The notes: generated by a model from the letters alone, not told the origin. 64,000 nucleotides of DNA from Apostichopus japonicus (GCF_037975245.1 NC_092565.1:19936999-20000998); one strand, 5' to 3'. Shown: positions 1 through 13,027, counted from the first letter of the stretch. Translations and numbers: made by a program.

Positions 1-1508
1 ATCTTCTCTGTATGTAACATGAACATATGTCACATAGATTGTAAACTGTTTAACTATCAATTTTGGTTGTGTCTTACCTTAAAATGCTCCAACCCTTAAA
101 ATGAAAAAAAATTTGAGAACTCCCGTTCCCATCAAAATATGGATAACTTATATTAATTCCATAGAGAAATTTCAATATCTACTGTCTCCATAAAAGCAGA
201 TGTACATTTTTTAAATTTAAAACTGAGTAGTGAACCATGTTCTTTACTGAAGTTACCTCGCTTCCCAGGTGATGCTCCTTTTAATTTCTTCTTTGCTCCC
301 TGAAGTTTTCAGATGGATCGTTTTTCTTTCCACTTCAGTAGTAATCAGCAAACTCAAAATGAAAATTGTATTTAACCGGTAGGAATCAAGGTCATTTATG
401 ATTCAGTTTCTAAGGCATTTTTTGTTTCTTGTCGAGGATACAAAGTTAATCAAATACATTTGAGGCGAAGATCGTTTATCCAATTGATTGGAAAGGAGCT
501 AATTTCTTCACTTCAGTTTCAGCCTCTTCTTTGTAATTCTAGCAAATTATGAAAGACCGTTTTGTCGTTGATTAAATATGTCTTTGATGCGTGCTCTGAT
601 CTGAGTGTCCAAAAATATCCACCAGAAAAACATAGAAAATTTCCTGGTACCAAAACGGGATGATGAATACTCTACAGTCATTAGTATATTGTTTGAGTTT
701 ACATCTCCACAAGAGGTAAAGTTGAAAGGTCAAAGGTGAAATAGTAAAAAGTAAAACATTTGGCTGTCAGTGTGCAATTGATAGTATGGCACACACCTGG
801 TGCAAACTGTAAACAATGTCAGTTATCCATATCTCAAAAACTCAATATAGGATTTGGATGCAAATTTCACCAGGAATCTTCGACTATATATTTTTTCAAT
901 GGTCAAAACATGAAACTTTGTCCCTGGACTATCCTTTGAATGAACCCTACTCAATTATTAATACTATGCTTCTGGCTGGATTATTTTCTACAAACTGACG
1001 GTACCTCGTTACACTATTGAAGGAAAGACTAGGTTCCATTTGTTTATACTTTAATTAAGTCCATCATAATTGCACCAAACTAAAAAAGAAATTTGAAACG
1101 TTTCCCTAAGACACTGTAAATTATTTAATGCATTAACTTTATGAGAGAACAAGACTTTTTGGACAGGATACAATAAATGATGGTAAAATGCCGACCGCTA
1201 CTCTATGTGATTGCCGCCACCACCAAAGTATGAGTAAGAAATCACAAGACTTATTCAAAATCTACAACTCGGCACAGTAAACAGCCTCATGAGAGAAATG
1301 AACCTCGGTAGAAAGTATCCAATATTGACCTATTAAAAAATAAATATTAAAAAAAATTTAAAAAGTAAAAAAACAAAAAAGTAAAACAAAAAATTATGTT
1401 AACTAAAATGTTTAATTAAAACTATTTCAGTATGAATGTGCTGATCTTCATATTTGAATCTTTTTCTTCTTCTTCTTTTTCTACTTCTTCTTCTTCTTCC
1501 ATTAACAG
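1..1508. other. Intron or upstream sequence of gene 1
   Basis: No exon was recognised. Around 727-739 there is an imperfect AGGTCA-type direct repeat with flanks (GTAAACA, ATCTCAAA) resembling the satellite at 29.2-31.8 kb. A TTC-rich tract at 1459-1500 serves as polypyrimidine tract for the exon at 1509. Confidence 0.5.
727..739 (+). repeat. Fragment of AGGTCA half-site satellite
   Basis: The sequence AGGTCAAAGGTGA is a DR1-like pair with one mismatch. It is followed by GTAAACA at 809 and ATATCTCAAAA at 828, in the same order as in the longer arrays. Confidence 0.4.
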
Positions 1509-1695
1509 GCAACTTGTAGAGCTAGTCATGGAGGAACAGTACGGAGAGAATTGGATGAACGAAGCCGAAGTACAGGACATTTTGAAGATCCGAGTGTTTC
1601 CTCAGCCAGTGACTCTTGACCCTTGTTGTCTTCCAATCTACACTACGAAGAACCAACTCAGCAGAGATATTAAATATTGGATTGATTTTTCTTTG
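1509..1695 (+). CDS. Gene 1, exon a (first visible)
   Basis: It follows a long TTC-rich pyrimidine tract and AACAG acceptor (1507-1508), and ends TTG|GTGAGT in phase 0. It encodes QLVELVMEEQYGENW and then PQPVTLDPCCLPIY. The first base completes a codon begun in an upstream exon outside the window. A potential ATG upstream at 1432 is intronic. Confidence 0.75.
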
Positions 1696-4600
1696 GTGAG
1701 TTTCAAGTTTTTTTGTACCGTTTAGATATATAAGCAAATTGAACACAGCTCTGTGCTTCATGACCGATTCATATTTTTAGAACCCTTTAGGCACTGCACT
1801 CGCAACAGTCTATTTTTTTTACTCAACACTTTATCAGTTATTTTCATAGCCTGAACTCACTGTCAGGGTGAAGTTGCTCCGACCAATTTGCTTTTAACTT
1901 ATAACTCACGCACATGTTTATCTGACGCACCAACGTACCTTCAAATATTGTTTCAACGAATGACGCACGTTTATATGTATCACTCAACTACATTGTCCTT
2001 GTAATTGATTGTATTGTCAAGCTTCAGGAGATTAGTCAATGCAGCTTAAGGTGATTAGTCAATGCAGCCAAGGAGATTAGTCAAAGCAAACAGCAACAGC
2101 TTTCAAGGCTTCCCTCGCTGTAAAGCAGCTTGTTAAAATAAATGTTAATCTCTAAAGATTGATCACGTCAATATATGAAGGGTACTGCCAACAATTCAGT
2201 CAAATTATGTCATCATTGAGATGTTTAACATTAGCTATATTCAGTTAATCCAGTAAAGACTGATTATGCAGGAGTATATTGCTTAATGTAGGATTTATTT
2301 GGAAATGAAATTGAACAAAACAATGACAGAAACCTGAAAGAATATATAGTTAACACAAGGGGAGAGATGACATCAGGGTTGGTGGTATCACGCCTTGAAA
2401 TTAACTGTCAAGATAGTAATGGATCTTGCCGTTTTTCAGAAAGAAGGAAGAAAAAGGCAATGACAAAATTTCTGCAAGTAGATATTAAGATCTTAAACAC
2501 ATGATTAAAGTCAGCTAACAATCTTCAGCCTAAGAATTGGCATGATATCCATCCTAACATAAGCCTTGCAATATATGGTGCTTACTGTCAGCAAATATGG
2601 ATAGGACTTCTCTCAAAAGCCTAAAAACAGTATCTGATGTGTGTTGTCATTCAGGAATATGCCAACTGCGAGAACTTGAAGTTAGCCAGTAAACGTTTTT
2701 GTAGATTTTTTTCGGGTATTTTTTAATAGCAAGCGGCTTAAATTATGGAGCTCTAGGACTGGGTATTGTGTTGATTTCAATCGATCAATCAATTAATCAA
2801 GAAAATTTATAAAGTGCCTAATATCGAAAGTCAAGCAAAGTTCAAGAAAATACCAATCACAATTTTGTGTATTTAGGGAGGAGGGAAGTGGCCGTGAGGA
2901 TCGAATTAGTCTGTTAATACTTGAGCGGGGATCCTTGCAGCATTAATGTAGTAATGTCAGTAATAATTGGCAAAAAGTAACAAGAAGGGAAGGAATCTCA
3001 GCATATATTGGAATTGAAGAGCTTGTTCTTTCAGACGAGAGAGAGGAAGAAGGAAGAGAAGAAAAAATCTCCTACAATAACAAATAAACTATGACCGTAC
3101 AACGAAAGATCAGTAAGCTGTGCTGCACATAGTCTTAGTTTAGCACAGCCCAGCAAAGGTTCACATACTTTTAGTTTTGAAATTTTGAAAATTTGAACAT
3201 TTGAAAATTGAAAATTTCTAAAAAGATTTCTATTTCTTAGCCCCCCCCCCTCATAGGTAATTAAAAACATACTTTATGATTTTTACTTTTGTGAGCTTAA
3301 AAGAGCAAAGTTCACCTTCAAAGAAGTTGTTTCTTATCGTCTTTCTTGAATTCCTTCAATTTATTTGAATTCCTTCGTATTTCACAGTTTGAACATGCTA
3401 CAAGCTCCGTACGGGTATTGCGTGCCTCGTTTGTAAGTATTCCCGCTTTCATTAAAGAGTATTTTATTCATTTGTATGTCGCATTTACATATTTGTCAGG
3501 GTCTGTTGCAGTAACTATCGAGTGAAAGTTTAGCCCTCTGATATAGACAGAGGCGATTTCAGAATAAAGAACTCTTAGAGCAGATGGATTATGGTATGTG
3601 TGGGCATGCATTTGTTTATAAGAAATGGATAAAACGAAAGTAATTAATATTTAATTGAAATAAAAATTGTTTTCTTGTGAATGTTAACAAGGCATCACTA
3701 AGCCATTTTTACGTCAGATTTTTCAGAACAACCACTTTACTAAAAATGAAAATTAGCTATTAATCTCATCTCTTTTCTTTTATCATTCCAGGTCCCTCAA
3801 TCCAGGACAAATTGCTTCAGTAGAGGACATCTTCGAGCACTTTACATATCTACTCATGTGACATCTGACAGGTCAGTTAAAGGCTGCTTTTTTTGTATGT
3901 TGATTTTGATCAATTTGTTATTCTGTTTGGCCTTGCAAGTTTCATAACAACACAGCTCTTTCACTTCAATGTTCAAATCTTAGTTCAAATGATAACGAAA
4001 AAATTGAAGAGAATGAGAAATTTTGATCTATTTAAGAGATAATTTAAGCCAACTTTAATGCGGTATCCCCAAAGTCCATACTTACAATTGGCTTTTAAGA
4101 TTGCTCTTCTAAGCGTTACTATGTTTAAATTCTCGATACTATTAAACATAATTTGAATTTACTATATATAGACAAGCTTCCTGTTAATTGGAAAATTTAC
4201 ATCTTAACCCCTGAAAACTTCAAGTTGAATCAACCGTTGATTTACTCCGCAGGAAAGTCCCTGTGAAACAGGTTAACATTCTTCCGCACGAAATTGCTGG
4301 GGGCAAGCAACTGAACATGGTATCATACGTGAACATCAACGACAACATGGCCAGCGCGGACGGCTGTAACGAGATTGAGAACCTACCAGGTGAGGGAGGG
4401 GGGCAAAAAAGAAGGGATGTAAAAACTTAGTGAAATATTTCTTACATGTCAAAGGTTACCTTATCCAACAGATTATGATTGTTAAACTGCTTTCATTTCT
4501 AAGTTGCCTATTTCTCTCTGAATATCTTTTTCCATTTGTGAGCCGAATGACAGGTAATTTTGGGATTTTGAGATGCAGGTAGAAGGGAGTGATATTTGTA

Positions 4601-6981
4601 ACGGAGAGTTCAGTATCTCACTCACTGCTGTATAAACTGTTGTCACTCAAAAGAGCACATAGCAGGCAGTAAATAACAAGACAAAAGGTCTGAATAGTCA
4701 TGATTTAAATAACTGTAGAGAATGCAAAGCCGAACAAGCTTTATTTAACGTGAGCAAATTTTCTCTCTTTTCTGTTTTAATTAGACTCTTAAGAGTTAAA
4801 CAAAGGAAACACTCCAAACTGATTTTGAAGTTTGACCTCCTCCTTTAGCTTGCCCTTCTGCCCTTTACCTTGTTGTCTCTATCTCCCTCTCGCCCATGGT
4901 CATCCCCCCCCCCCATCTCCTCATTCTAACTCTCTCGTTTAAAGCAAATTCTATTAGTCCTCTCCCTAATCCACTCACACTCTTTTCTGAACTCACCTCC
5001 CTTTTCCTTCTCTCCAGGATCTTCCCCCTCCTCCCCCCTTCTCTAGTCTACTCACCCCCCTGCATCCTGGGACCTCATACCCTACCTTTTACAATTTAAT
5101 GTGTTCAACCGACTACCTTGTTACTCTCTCCTATTGGTATGTTACCATTTACCAAGTAAAATGAAGTTCCCTCATTTCATACTGCGTTTGACTGTTTTCT
5201 ATCTCAGATGACAGTTTTGATCATCGCAGTCCAGACAGTTTCACGTTCGTGCGCTTTCCAAAGGGAGCCACCAATCCGTCGGTACACTTCAACGCCAGCT
5301 TAATCAATGATGTAGGAGAAGTCAAGTGTTTCCTCGAGGTAGTAGTCACCTTCAAGAAACCTCATCCTACGGTACAACAAGTGAGTCAGTAAATAGCACT
5401 ATAGAATAAACAATGGAACTCTAAAAATCTTTGCCCAGTTGGCTGTGGGTGATGGGGGAGGGGAGGTGGGGAGTTTTAAGGACTACAAGCTCAGGTTGGG
5501 TACTGTTATCATTTCATCACCAGGTTAATCAGTATCGAGCTCATATTGGTAATTGCTCTCAACTACTGCAAATTTCATCAATTTGAAACTTGTTTGTAAG
5601 AAGATAATTTTCCACAGGGGATAAAATGGTTTGTACATTATAAAAGAAATGCAAAGATTTTTTGAGCTAAATTGCCATTATGGCATCACAGGTCTGCTGT
5701 GGCCAGATGCAATCACGAAATTTTGACAAAATTTCCAAACTTCCCCATAATACAAAATTCTCAGATTCTCAGAAGCTGCAGAAAATTTCCTCCCAATTTT
5801 GTTGAACAATTAACTTCAACCATCAGAATTACCCCCTCCCCCCACCCGCACCCTTTTCTGTTAAATTTAAAAACGTCAGCTTCTTGAACAAGGTATTTTG
5901 TAAACTATAATATCTATGTGAACTTCAGTCTTTGACTCACTAGGCTGACTTGGTTTAGTGATAAGTACTGAATGACTCATTATGGGGAGTGTTGAATTTA
6001 AGTACAAAATGTTGATTTCTGGTTATTTGATGGCTAGTTTTAATAATAGTCTCTCTGTAATAAGATTCTCTCATCTATTAAAAGTAGACGATGAAGAACT
6101 TACTAGAACAACCTTTGTCTAAGTTTTGGTTAATTCTTTATGCGTTCGAGCTTGTGCAGCATCCGGACACTCCCTAACAGACCACCTTGCAACTGAAGTC
6201 AACAATGGTTCTATTTATCATTTTAACCCTACAACATTTAACCTTCCATTTTATAAGATTACCTTTTCTGATGGATGTTGAAAACTATTCAGAGTTTGTT
6301 TTGATCGTATTCCATTGCTATGCAAACGTCTTTCAGGGTTTTTTTTTTCAATTCTTTTCTTCTTTTCCTTCAGTCTGATACGGTACGTTTCATCAACACG
6401 GTCAATTGTGGTCCCCTGACGCCAGGTTTCTGGACCATCGTGCTCTTTCAGAAGGGGGTTAAAGACCCCTTCCCGTACACCACCCAAGTCTACTTGGCAG
6501 AGGATAATGGGCGCAGCGATTGGGGGGAATACTCTATGAACGGTAAAAATATTTTCAATCATGCATTGCAATCCGTCATTTACTGCTGAAAAGAGTCGAG
6601 AAATATTCTTGTTGCGAAAGATTGATGTTTGCACCTTTAGTCCTAAGATTATGATCAAATTTGACAAAACTGTTATGATCTCTAGGGAGTAAACTGATTC
6701 CTTTAGAGCAATTGGGTCACTAATAATGATCTTGTTGACAGTTTTTGTGTTTATAATCCTTTATCTAAAGATGATTTAGAAGAACTTTTGAAGAGTTAGT
6801 TCTGTGATATAACAATCTGCAAGACATAAATACAGAATATACCAGAATAAATAAAAGTATTTGAAAGCTTGTTCTACATATACTGTCAAGGGAAGAAACC
6901 ACTGGGGAGGGTCTTCACTCTGGCTTTTAGACGTAGATGTCATGATGATGTAATGGCTATATTATACATGTATATAAATAC

Positions 6982-7015
<34 letters not shown>

Positions 7016-9500
7016 TCAATGAAATCAATCATTCTATCCTGTTTTCTAATCTTCAGATGCCCTCTACGGTTTATGGCTGATAGAAGATGTGAGGCCGTTA
7101 GGCAATGACGAATACCCCGGTGTAGTGAAGCTGCATCGTCCAGTATTTAACAACCAAGATAGTTCGCAGATTCAAAAGGAAGCAGAGAGGAGAAGGCCGG
7201 CACCCGGAGACGGCAATGTTGCACAGGGCATAGAGAAAGTAGCGGTGGGAGGAGACCCGTCAGAATCAAGCTCTGCGAATGATGAACGAGAGGGAAACAA
7301 CAAGGAGAAATATAAAGGAGGAGGAGGACCCGCAGGGAAGGGGAATCCAGATAAGAACATAATCGGAGGCAACAAGAACAGCGCCGGTCGTGGAGGAGGA
7401 GGGGGTAAAAGGGATTATCAGGGTGGAAGGAATCTAGATACACCAAGCACCGGTAAGAGGAGAGTTAAATTAAAAGAGAGCTTACAGAGGGGACTGGTGG
7501 ACCCCCTGAGGCTCAGCGAGAACAATCGAGATGACATCGGTAAGCGCCATGCTATGGGTCATCCAGAGGGTAGCAATATTGCTTTAGCCATGGACGGAGC
7601 CAAAGCGCATATTAGAGGGTGGAGGTGAGTAGCTTAGCAGAGTAGCTTTTGGAGTTTGGTCAATTTTTCATTGTTTTTCATTCAAAACCCTCAAAATGAG
7701 ATTGTAGTTAATGAAACTAAGACACGCCCCTCGAAGATGGTTTCATCAAATGAAGGTTCGTTGAGAGAGCGTTAGTGAATTTCAATTCTGTCCTCACCAT
7801 GTTATCATGTGGACAATTTTCATAGTAGTATTTATTGACATGCAAAAAAAGCAATTTGGATACCTTCTTCTATTTTTATGTTTCGTACTTTCACTCCTTG
7901 AAATGAGACTCTTATTAGTTAAAGATAAAGATACTGAACACAATTTTTATAAAAATGTTATTATGGAACAGGTTCTGAAAGTTACATATACAGTGTAAGA
8001 CAAACAATTAAACCATGTCCTTGTACTGTACTTGTAGATAATGAAAATTTATCTACAGCTATATCTCAAATGAATGTCCTTTTTTCCTTGATAGAGATTC
8101 ATTGTTTTTTAATCATATTTCTTTCTTTCCTTCTCTTTTTAGGCACCAACCTTTTCATATCGTCTTCATAGAATTTTTACTAATATCAACAGTTCTTTTC
8201 ATATTTATAAGGCTGTAAGTATCCTTCATTGGAATGTGTTATTAAGCTCGTATCTTCAGAGGGCCATGTCATATCAGTACTGACTAGTTCCACGCAACTT
8301 GACAAAACTTGTTGCAATTATCTTGAGTACCATTGAAATGGCATCACCAGCAGTTGCACACAGTAGTAGCATGAGCTGATCAGCACTAGTTTGTAACTGT
8401 TGAAGAAGGGTGTCGCTTGCAACGTTTGCGGGAATTTCCAAGTCAAACCGAACTGTTATTAAGCACCTGAACTTGTGCGTTCTAAAAAGTAAAATAAAAA
8501 GTTTGGCAAAACTACACAAGTAATACTACTGAGTCGATCATTAACATGTCTGCCAATAAATTCATCTGACATATTGGCATGCTTCTGAGTGTTGTGATTT
8601 CATGCGACCATGTCACTCTGATTCAGAGATCTGTAAACCATACAGATTACTCACGTATTAGGACCGATATGACGAGGCCCTCGGAATGCTGAAGAGCCCT
8701 CCATATCATAATATAATGATTAATATCCACAATATGTAAACACACATCTAACAATGTAATTGTAAATCATCTTGATCTGCGGTCAGCAAGGTTTTTGGCC
8801 CACGACCCAGGATGTTCCATAAGGACTGAACTACGAACCACCAGACACCCTTACTTCCTTAGAATCGATCCCAGAATGCACAAAAGCTAGCTTAGATTAT
8901 GGACTTAAAAAACACAAGTAAAGCAGAATCTCTGTCAGCAAGTTCCAAAAACTGTACAATAAAATTTCCCACATGCACGATAATCCTGAAGTCCCACTGA
9001 AATGTTTTATGCAACCCACATTTGTGTCGCACCCCATAGCTTACAGACCGTGGATCGAAACTAGTGATGGATTTTGTGCAGAGATCATCATTAATATTGT
9101 TACACATAGTATAGTTAGTAACACATAATAGAGATCATCATTGATATTGTTACACATAGTATAGTAACACATAGTAGAGATTATCATTGATATTGTTACA
9201 CATAGTATAGTAACACATAGTAGAGATTATCATTAGTATTGTTACACATAGTATTATTTTTTATATAATTAGAGTTAAAACATCAAATAAGTTTCATTCT
9301 GAAACATAATTGTTTAGAAATTGGAAAAATGAATAATATCAATTTTTCCCCTTTCAATTTTCATTTCTTTCAGAGTTTTAGTTCCCATGAGATTAGTTAA
9401 ACGAAGAAGTACCGGTTTCCGATCATTTTTCACATTCCTGCTGACTTTCACCTTGCTTCAAGTTTTCCTCTACACGTTCATCAAGCTCTACAGCAGGTAG
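1509..9500 (+). CDS. Unrecognised membrane-anchored protein, C-terminal eight exons (5' end outside window)
   Basis: Eight exons join in one frame with matching phases: 1509-1695, 3792-3871, 4253-4389, 5208-5380, 6374-6542, 7057-7624, 8143-8214 and 9374-9500, giving about 503 codons to a TAG at 9498. The first exon starts in mid-codon, so the N-terminus lies to the left. The first part is mixed alpha/beta with several Cys and a sequon (FNAS). LTPGFWTIVLF is followed by ALYGLWLIEDV, which recalls the PGxWTVxLL block and the following W...D block at the end of xylosyltransferases. This resemblance is weak and judged by eye. Next comes a charged, Gly-rich linker of about 150 residues, then two hydrophobic helices (HIVFIEFLLISTVLFIFI and FFTFLLTFTLLQVFLYTFI) separated by a basic stretch, and a short tail ending KLYSR. 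A C-terminal double anchor is unlike known xylosyltransferases, which are type II. The gene structure is well supported; the function is not known. Confidence 0.8.
2026..2090 (+). repeat. Three-copy minisatellite in gene 1 intron
   Basis: The unit AGGAGATTAGTCAATGCAGC occurs about three times at 21-23 base spacing, the last copy degraded. Confidence 0.7.
3792..3871 (+). CDS. Gene 1, exon b
   Basis: The acceptor TCCAG ends at 3791 and the donor GTCAGT follows 3871. The exon is 80 bases, phase 0 in and phase 2 out. It encodes VPQSRTNCFSRGHLRALYIS and continues to THVTSD. It has no in-frame ATG, so it is invisible to a simple ORF search. Confidence 0.65.
4253..4389 (+). CDS. Gene 1, exon c
   Basis: The acceptor CGCAG ends at 4252 and the donor GTGAGG follows 4389. 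It encodes KVPVKQVNILPHEIAGGKQL and continues to DGCNEIENLP. Phase is 2 in and 1 out, and it fits both neighbours without a stop. Confidence 0.7.
5208..5380 (+). CDS. Gene 1, exon d
   Basis: The acceptor ATCTCAG ends at 5207 and the donor GTGAGT follows 5380. It encodes DDSFDHRSPDSFTFVRFPKG, a sequon (FNAS) and GEVKCFLEVVVTF. In a speculative alignment this is the strand-rich part matched to the xylosyltransferase C-terminal domain. Confidence 0.75.
6374..6542 (+). CDS. Gene 1, exon e
   Basis: The acceptor CTTCAG ends at 6373 after a T-rich tract and the donor GTAAAA follows 6542. It encodes SDTVRFINTVNCGPLTPGFW, then TIVLFQKGVKDPFPYTTQVY. PGFWTIVLF is the segment closest to the xylosyltransferase C-terminal domain. 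Confidence 0.75.
6985..7014. repeat. (TA)n microsatellite in gene 1 intron
   Basis: An uninterrupted TA tract about 40 bases before the acceptor of the exon at 7057. Confidence 0.8.
7057..7624 (+). CDS. Gene 1, exon f (Gly-rich linker)
   Basis: This is the largest exon, 568 bases, with acceptor CTTCAG before it and donor GTGAGT after it. It begins DALYGLWLIEDVRPLGNDEY and then becomes a low-complexity Gly/Arg/Lys/Asn/Glu-rich linker, with GGGGP, GRGGGGGKRDY and many charged residues, that leads to the membrane exons. The linker is probably disordered. Confidence 0.75.
8143..8214 (+). CDS. Gene 1, exon g (first membrane helix)
   Basis: A 72-base exon between acceptor TTTTTAG and donor GTAAGT. 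It encodes RHQPF followed by the hydrophobic HIVFIEFLLISTVLFIFIR. Phase is 2 in and 2 out, which fits exon f and the last exon exactly. Confidence 0.7.
9081..9255 (+). repeat. Minisatellite in last intron of gene 1
   Basis: About four copies of a roughly 47-base unit containing GAGATCATCATTGATATTG and TTACACATAGTATAGTAAC. Confidence 0.8.
9374..9500 (+). CDS. Gene 1, last coding exon (second membrane helix and stop)
   Basis: The acceptor TTTCAG ends at 9373. It encodes LVLVPMRLVKRRSTGFRS, then the hydrophobic FFTFLLTFTLLQVFLYTFIK, then LYSR and TAG at 9498-9500. The basic loop between the helices suggests that it faces the cytosol. Confidence 0.7.
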
Positions 9501-12065
9501 CAGCAGAACAGGACCAGGGGTGGGACAGTAACGGATCGCTGCCATAGATAGAAGTATTTATAGATGTGATCCAGAGAGTGACGGGGATCGTCAAGACGAA
9601 TGGAGGAGGGAACAGAAGCAACTGAAAATGCAGTGCTGTTGTACTGTTATCAAATTTTGTTTTATGTTGGAATCTGCACTTGAAGGGAGAGAGAGAGAAG
9701 TACTTTTGATGCTTGGCTTCATTCTATGTACAAATATCATGTAATTATGAAATTCAACATAGTGTGAACGTCTTATTTGAATATCTATGTTGGTTTTTAT
9801 CTTAATGGAAATTTATATCAGGTTGAACAAGAGAAATTAAAATTTTGATAAAAGTCAAGACTAATATCTTGACATATGAACTGAAGTTGCTAGGATCTAC
9901 TGTTGACAGGAGTCACATGAGTAAGAATGAAATGACTCCTGACCACAACCCCCCCCCCCCACACCACCTTCAGCCATCTAACTTTACCTCTATTTGAAGT
10001 CACAAATTTGCTACCAACAACATTTTTTATATTGTAAGTGGTCAGTTGTTAAAATTCTGGTATAGGTCATTTGCTAAGCAACACTTTGGTATTAACCATA
10101 TTATATATTTCTATTAAAGACAAATAAACAGTAGTCTAACAGATCCCCTCCCTCCCCCTCCCCTCACTGCTATACCCTACCCCGTGTGACATGTTTTGTT
10201 TGGATTCAAATGAGGTTATTTTTTATTAGTCTGTGCTGCTGATCTTTTATTATTATTCTTTATTTTTGTTTTTTTCACCTCAAAATATTTAAACATGTTT
10301 CCTATTTGTGTTATCTTTTTTGTATGACCAATTTCTCCTGTGTGCTAAATATTTGTATTTTTATTGTTATTACTGTTTATAGTTTTGGAAATATAGCCGA
10401 TTGCCGACGGTTTTGTCGTCACCTGTTGATATGAGGCAATCCAAAAATCTTTTTTGAAACTTAGACTTTTTTGTTATAAATGAATGTACTTCTACATTTT
10501 CAAAGGCCGTACTTTAGGCTTTCATTTTTTTTTACGTTTGAAGTTGACGGTGCAGTGCATGCTACAATTTCACAGCTTCTTCTGTTTGTAAGACTCATGA
10601 CCAAAATGGAATCATTGACTGGTTGCAACATTAAGGGTTTGATAACTACACAATGGGAAAATGTTGGGCAAAACATTTTTTTAGTTTTGAGTGTGTATAT
10701 GTGTGTGTGAAGAAAAGTAGAGACATTCACAAAATGCTAACCTAACATTGTACACGTTAGTACAACATTGTTGCAGTTCAACTTAACTACAGACCAAATT
10801 TATAGGCTACGTACATATTAGAATGCACTATTGATAACTTTAACTCCAGCCTAATCCTCACCTGGAAGTCAGTTTCAACCACCAGAGAAATGTTGACAGT
10901 CATGTTTGGAGCAATTTCTATTGGAGCAAATTCTATAATTTTGTTTTTAAATATTGGTGTATATTTTGTTCTGCTATCTGCTTTAATTGTAACTGATTTG
11001 CTCATACTTGTTTATGTTGGCTATGTTCTCTTTTTGTTTAAATAGATATATATTTTTTTGTAGTCGTTTATATTTCTTACCGTTTATTATTTTCATATTG
11101 CATAAATAGAGGCTGCCTTCACAATCTAAACTGCTACGTGTTTCTTCCTATGCATATTTTGTTGTTATTCTTGTTTTTCTGTGTGTGAAGTCACTGTGAG
11201 TGAACATACTTTGATTTAGTCCTTCTCTCCTTGCCGATGTACTTACAACGGACTGCAGTGCGTATGTTGATGATGCAAATTCATTGACAATAAGCTTCTT
11301 GCATTTCTAGGGTAACATGCGTAGTTAAGGATACTATCAGTTTAAAAATCTGTTTTCGTATTTCTTTTTATTTATTCTGTACAAAAAATGCTGTTTGTAA
11401 CCTCTAACCTCTTGTGAGCATTTCTTTTGCCAAGTAAAATTTTTTTGTTTGTGTTCATATTGTTTAGTTCAGTTTTCAGACCAGCTAAAGCAATTTAGTA
11501 GCCATCCTGTTTTATACGCATTCACTAGAACCTGATACAACGATATGTAAAACCAAATCTTGAAATGGTTAGCTTTTAGACTGGGTAGTGACAATACAAA
11601 AGCTGTTAATTCCGTTGTGCTATGTAACCGTGACAACAGAGTCTCCATCAGGCTCTAGAGAGATCAAGAAAACTTCAAAGATTCAGTAATTGGCAGGGCA
11701 AGATACCAACATGTTTTTCAAGTTAACTGTCTGCCTTGGTGGACGTTTCCTTTAGCAAAGGTGCTCAAATTATGCAAAAATTTAAACCGTTATGGGGGGG
11801 GGTTCATTCATGGAAATTGCAATCCCACCTATTCAATCGCTATGGTTACTGAATCAGTCTTTTCTTTATATCTCTGTACATGATATTAAAAGTGTTTGAA
11901 TAATTTGTAGTTTCAACGTTTGCAAAAAATTGCATACTTTTCCTTTTTTATAACTATCCTTTAAATTTTCCCACTTGTGTTTTTTTTTTTTGGGGGGGGG
12001 GACAAACAATTCTATTTAAATTTTGAAATATTTTTTTCTGTGACACACAAATTTCAGGGTAATAA
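9501..12065. other. Probable 3' UTR of gene 1 and downstream sequence
   Basis: AT-rich sequence with poly-C runs (about 9949 and 10145) and no further coding exon. The first canonical AATAAA is at 10123-10128. I cannot tell where the transcript ends. Confidence 0.4.
10123..10128 (+). terminator. Possible polyadenylation signal of gene 1
   Basis: The first AATAAA after the stop at 9500. Judged by position only, in AT-rich sequence where such hexamers are common by chance. Confidence 0.3.
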
Positions 12066-12484
12066 GTAATAAAACGAGTTTTTAACTCTGGAGATTATTT
12101 CAGACGTAAGTGTGCATTTGAGAGTTATGGAGGAGGGCTACTATCCATCAAGAAGGGAAAGAACCTTTTGTTTTCCAGGTAAATGTTAAAACAAACAGAT
12201 TTCATGATCACACTTCACTTGACCTGTAATCTAAATCCTCTACTAAACTCGCTCCCTGTTGAGATTATCTCTTCCTCCCCCCCAACCTACCCCCCTCTCT
12301 CTCACTGGTTCAATCAAAACAATTTCAAGGCAGTAAATACTTTGCCTTAAGAGAAGCTGGAACATGTCACATCAACATAAAACAAAAACAACAAAAATTG
12401 TAACGATCAAGAAAAAATGGAAAAGGTATGATTATGTCCCTGTCTGAAGTTTGTTGATTGTGTAATAGATTTTCAATCAGTTGT

Positions 12485-12490
12485 AATAAA
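12485..12490 (+). terminator. Possible polyadenylation signal kept in both duplicates
   Basis: AATAAA in the duplicated block; the equivalent hexamer stands at 28522-28527 in the copy behind METTL27. Confidence 0.3.
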
Positions 12491-13027
12491 GTGTAATCAG
12501 TTGTAGCTTATCTGGTTATGACTGGATGTTTGTATGGTTGTATGTATGTACATATGGTTTGTTCTTGTTGGATATATCAGGGTCCATAGCCTGCCAGAAA
12601 CCCCTCAGTATATTGCTTGAGATTTTTAACTTATTTTTTTAATATCGAAGAATGTTGTCACCAAATTTTCGTCTCAAGCTAACATTTTGCTATTATTACT
12701 TTCGAATTAAATGTGTATTAGTAGTTAAGGTTACACTTGATGCTCCATCTATCAAAAATCAGGAAGAAAAGGGCAAAAAATAATAAAAGATTTGAAACTT
12801 ATGGTTATGTTTCCATGACTACATTGCATCTCTCGTCAACAGAAGTTTGTAATCCATGCTCCAGTTATTTCTCCTGTGTCTGTCGTCTGCTCATTACTGG
12901 CGAACTGAAAACTAATACAGTAAGATACTTAATCCTCAAATACATTTCATTATAAATTATTTGCCAAATATTTTCATCTTTTTGTTGGATTTATTAATCC
13001 TCTAGATGCTTTCATTTTCTGCTTTTC

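Noticed and set aside
6251-6667. 138-codon minus-strand ORF
   Set aside because: Shadow of the gene 1 exon at 6374-6542.
7147-7446. Minus-strand ORFs over exon f of gene 1
   Set aside because: Antisense of the Gly-rich linker; the plus strand fits by splice phase.
10744-10770. AACATTG direct repeat around TACACGTTAGTAC, as another small hairpin insertion
   Set aside because: The inner stem is only three to four bases and lacks CA...TG ends, so chance is more likely.
12737-12955. ORF with a similar counterpart at 28759-28950 (LSKIRKK...TTLHLSSTEVCNPC)
   Set aside because: It lies in the duplicated block. The differences change amino acids freely and the ends are not kept, so there is no sign of protein constraint.
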